From an uncultured Eubacteriales bacterium (GTDB taxonomy: Bacteria > Bacillota > Clostridia > Oscillospirales > Acutalibacteraceae), in NCBI GenBank assembly GCA_934667575.1, contig CAKUME010000046.1, positions 1 through 7,547 on the forward strand: DNA of 7,547 nucleotides. Reading direction: 5' to 3'. The notes under the pieces are model-generated. The model was not told the origin of the DNA. It did not search any database and saw only the letters and a list, made by a program, of their open reading frames with translations. Position 1 is the stretch's first letter, and each line of letters starts with the position of its first letter. The position numbers were made by a program, and so were the translations under genes. Shown one piece after another: positions 6,332 to 7,547 of this stretch.

Positions 6332-7547
6332 TTATTCCGTAACCAACCGCAGCGTAAGAATTTCGAAGTTTCGCAGCGGCAGTGTGATTTTGCTGTCGAC
6401 AACCGGCAGCTCCTGCTCCGGTTCCTCGAGCATATTGCACAGATACGCCGCTTTCACACCAAAGCCCGGGGTGAGCGTGACCGTGCCGCGCATATCTGCG
6501 GTTTCATACAAACGCACCATCACGTCGCGGCCATCTTCCGACTGTTTCACCGTGTCCACAACCGCATGGCTGCAATCGCACCGCAGCAAGCTGTATTCGG
6601 CGGGGAGCGTCCCGTCGGAATCGGTGGGCACAGTGGTTTGCATCAGCGGCTGATTCAACTGATACGCTTCCCGAACCGTGTGCGCGGTGCGATAATCGCC
6701 CGTATGCGGCAGCAGCGAATAGGTGAATTTGTGCATGCCCTGATCGGCTTCGGGGTTCGGATGCGTTGCGCATTTGAGCAGCGTGAGCTGAAGCGTATTT
6801 TCTTCGGCGCTGTATCCGTATTTGCAGTCATTGAGCAGGCTCATGCCGTAGTCCGCTTCGGACATATCGGCCCACTTGTGACCGCAAACCTCGAATTTGG
6901 CGGCATCCCAGCTCGTATTGGCGGTGGTGGGGCGCTCGATGTTGCCAAACTGGATTTCATAGGTGGCCTTGAGCGTGTGCAGATCCAGAGGGAAGCTCGC
7001 TTTGAGTAGCTGGTGACGCTCGTGCCAATCGATCTCGTTTTCGATATCAATCCGGCGGCTATGGGTCCAGAGCCAAATCGTTTGGCAAATGGTCGAGTTG
7101 AGGTACTGACGCGTCACGCGGAAGCCTGCGCGGCTGCCGTCTGTAATCGGCTCAATTTGTGCGTCGGAGTCCAGCGCCCATTTTTTCTGCTTATAATAGT
7201 TCGTAATTTCCCACGCATCATACTGGCGGGGATAATCCTCAAACGCAAGCAACTCGTTGCCTGCACAGCCCGCGCGGAACACTTCGCGCTGCGCCGCTTT
7301 GTCCCACAGGCGAGCAATGCGGCCGGCCGAATCCAGTGTTAGAATATAATACGCGTTTTCCGCAGTGGAACCCGAAAGCGTTACACCGCATTCCGGCTGT
7401 GCATCGAGCGTTTTCCAGCCAAATGCCGGCACGCCCGCGACCTCAACGGTTTTGCCGTCCACCGTGACCGCGCCGTCGGCGTCAAAGCCCAACGGATTAT
7501 AAACGATCTGCTTGCCCGGTGCGGCGATGTGCTGCGCCAAATGATGC
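6332..7547 (-). CDS. GH38 alpha-mannosidase, C-terminal part; 5' end outside the window
   Basis: About 404 residues are visible, and the frame runs off the right edge (it is open through 7546), so the apparent TTG start at 7540 is not real. The visible part is the beta-sandwich half of a GH38 alpha-mannosidase: a linker PGKQIVYNPLGFD, then ENAYYILTLDSAGRIARLWD opening the C-terminal domain, FEDYPRQYDAWEI, the conserved KWADMSEADYGMSLLNDCKYG, LLRCDCSHAVVDTV, and a final strand NFEILTLRL typical of the family's end. The N-terminal catalytic domain with the nucleophile Asp and metal ligands is outside, so activity cannot be judged. Full-length relatives are about 850-1,050 residues. The enzyme would remove mannose from alpha-mannosides, probably in the cytoplasm. 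A further 26 in-frame codons follow the TAA before a second stop (6251-6253). Confidence 0.92.
   Translation of the reverse strand, partial: HHLAQHIAAPGKQIVYNPLGFDADGAVTVDGKTVEVAGVPAFGWKTLDAQPECGVTLSGSTAENAYYILTLDSAGRIARLWDKAAQREVFRAGCAGNELLAFEDYPRQYDAWEITNYYKQKKWALDSDAQIEPITDGSRAGFRVTRQYLNSTICQTIWLWTHSRRIDIENEIDWHERHQLLKASFPLDLHTLKATYEIQFGNIERPTTANTSWDAAKFEVCGHKWADMSEADYGMSLLNDCKYGYSAEENTLQLTLLKCATHPNPEADQGMHKFTYSLLPHTGDYRTAHTVREAYQLNQPLMQTTVPTDSDGTLPAEYSLLRCDCSHAVVDTVKQSEDGRDVMVRLYETADMRGTVTLTPGFGVKAAYLCNMLEEPEQELPVVDSKITLPLRNFEILTLRLVTE

Overview
The window is a carbohydrate-utilisation stretch from a bacterium, most likely an anaerobic gut- or rumen-type Firmicute of the Clostridia (Oscillospiraceae/Lachnospiraceae kind). 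The protein families support this: a LacX-like aldose epimerase, a GH2 beta-galactosidase whose C-terminal wording (GLGSNSCGP) is common in Firmicutes, and a GH38 alpha-mannosidase. So do strong Shine-Dalgarno sites, and AT-rich, consensus-like sigma-A promoters inside otherwise fairly GC-rich coding DNA. The genus cannot be named from this.

Layout. 1-877 (+): LacX-like aldose 1-epimerase, start just outside the left edge. 878-1166: gene-free, with a plus-strand terminator (944-980) and a minus-strand terminator (1115-1150) between two convergent genes. 1167-1973 (-): alpha/beta-hydrolase esterase with its own strong promoter (2010-2038). 2085-2906 (-): AraC-family regulator. 2907-3144: divergent control region in which the regulator promoter and the beta-galactosidase promoter overlap almost completely and share their -10 region. 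3145-5936 (+): GH2 beta-galactosidase, LacZ type, broken by a frameshift near 4212. 5937-6331: gene-free, with two terminators facing each other (5992-6053 plus, 6213-6252 minus). 6332-7547 (-): C-terminal part of a GH38 alpha-mannosidase whose catalytic end lies outside the right edge.

How the parts may work together (inference). The AraC protein has a sugar-sensing type N-terminal domain and is divergent from the beta-galactosidase, so it probably controls that gene and itself. Beta-galactosidase would release galactose from an imported oligosaccharide, the epimerase would interconvert sugar anomers, the esterase could remove acyl groups, and the mannosidase would trim mannosides. No transporter is present. 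The enzymes with a visible N-terminus (esterase, beta-galactosidase) show no signal peptide, so they look cytoplasmic.

The points most worth a second look are the single-base frameshift inside the metal/catalytic site of the beta-galactosidase, the nested divergent promoters, and alternative pairings in the regulator's leader. I see no evidence of a mobile element, CRISPR array, phage gene or defence system, and the gene content itself is ordinary.
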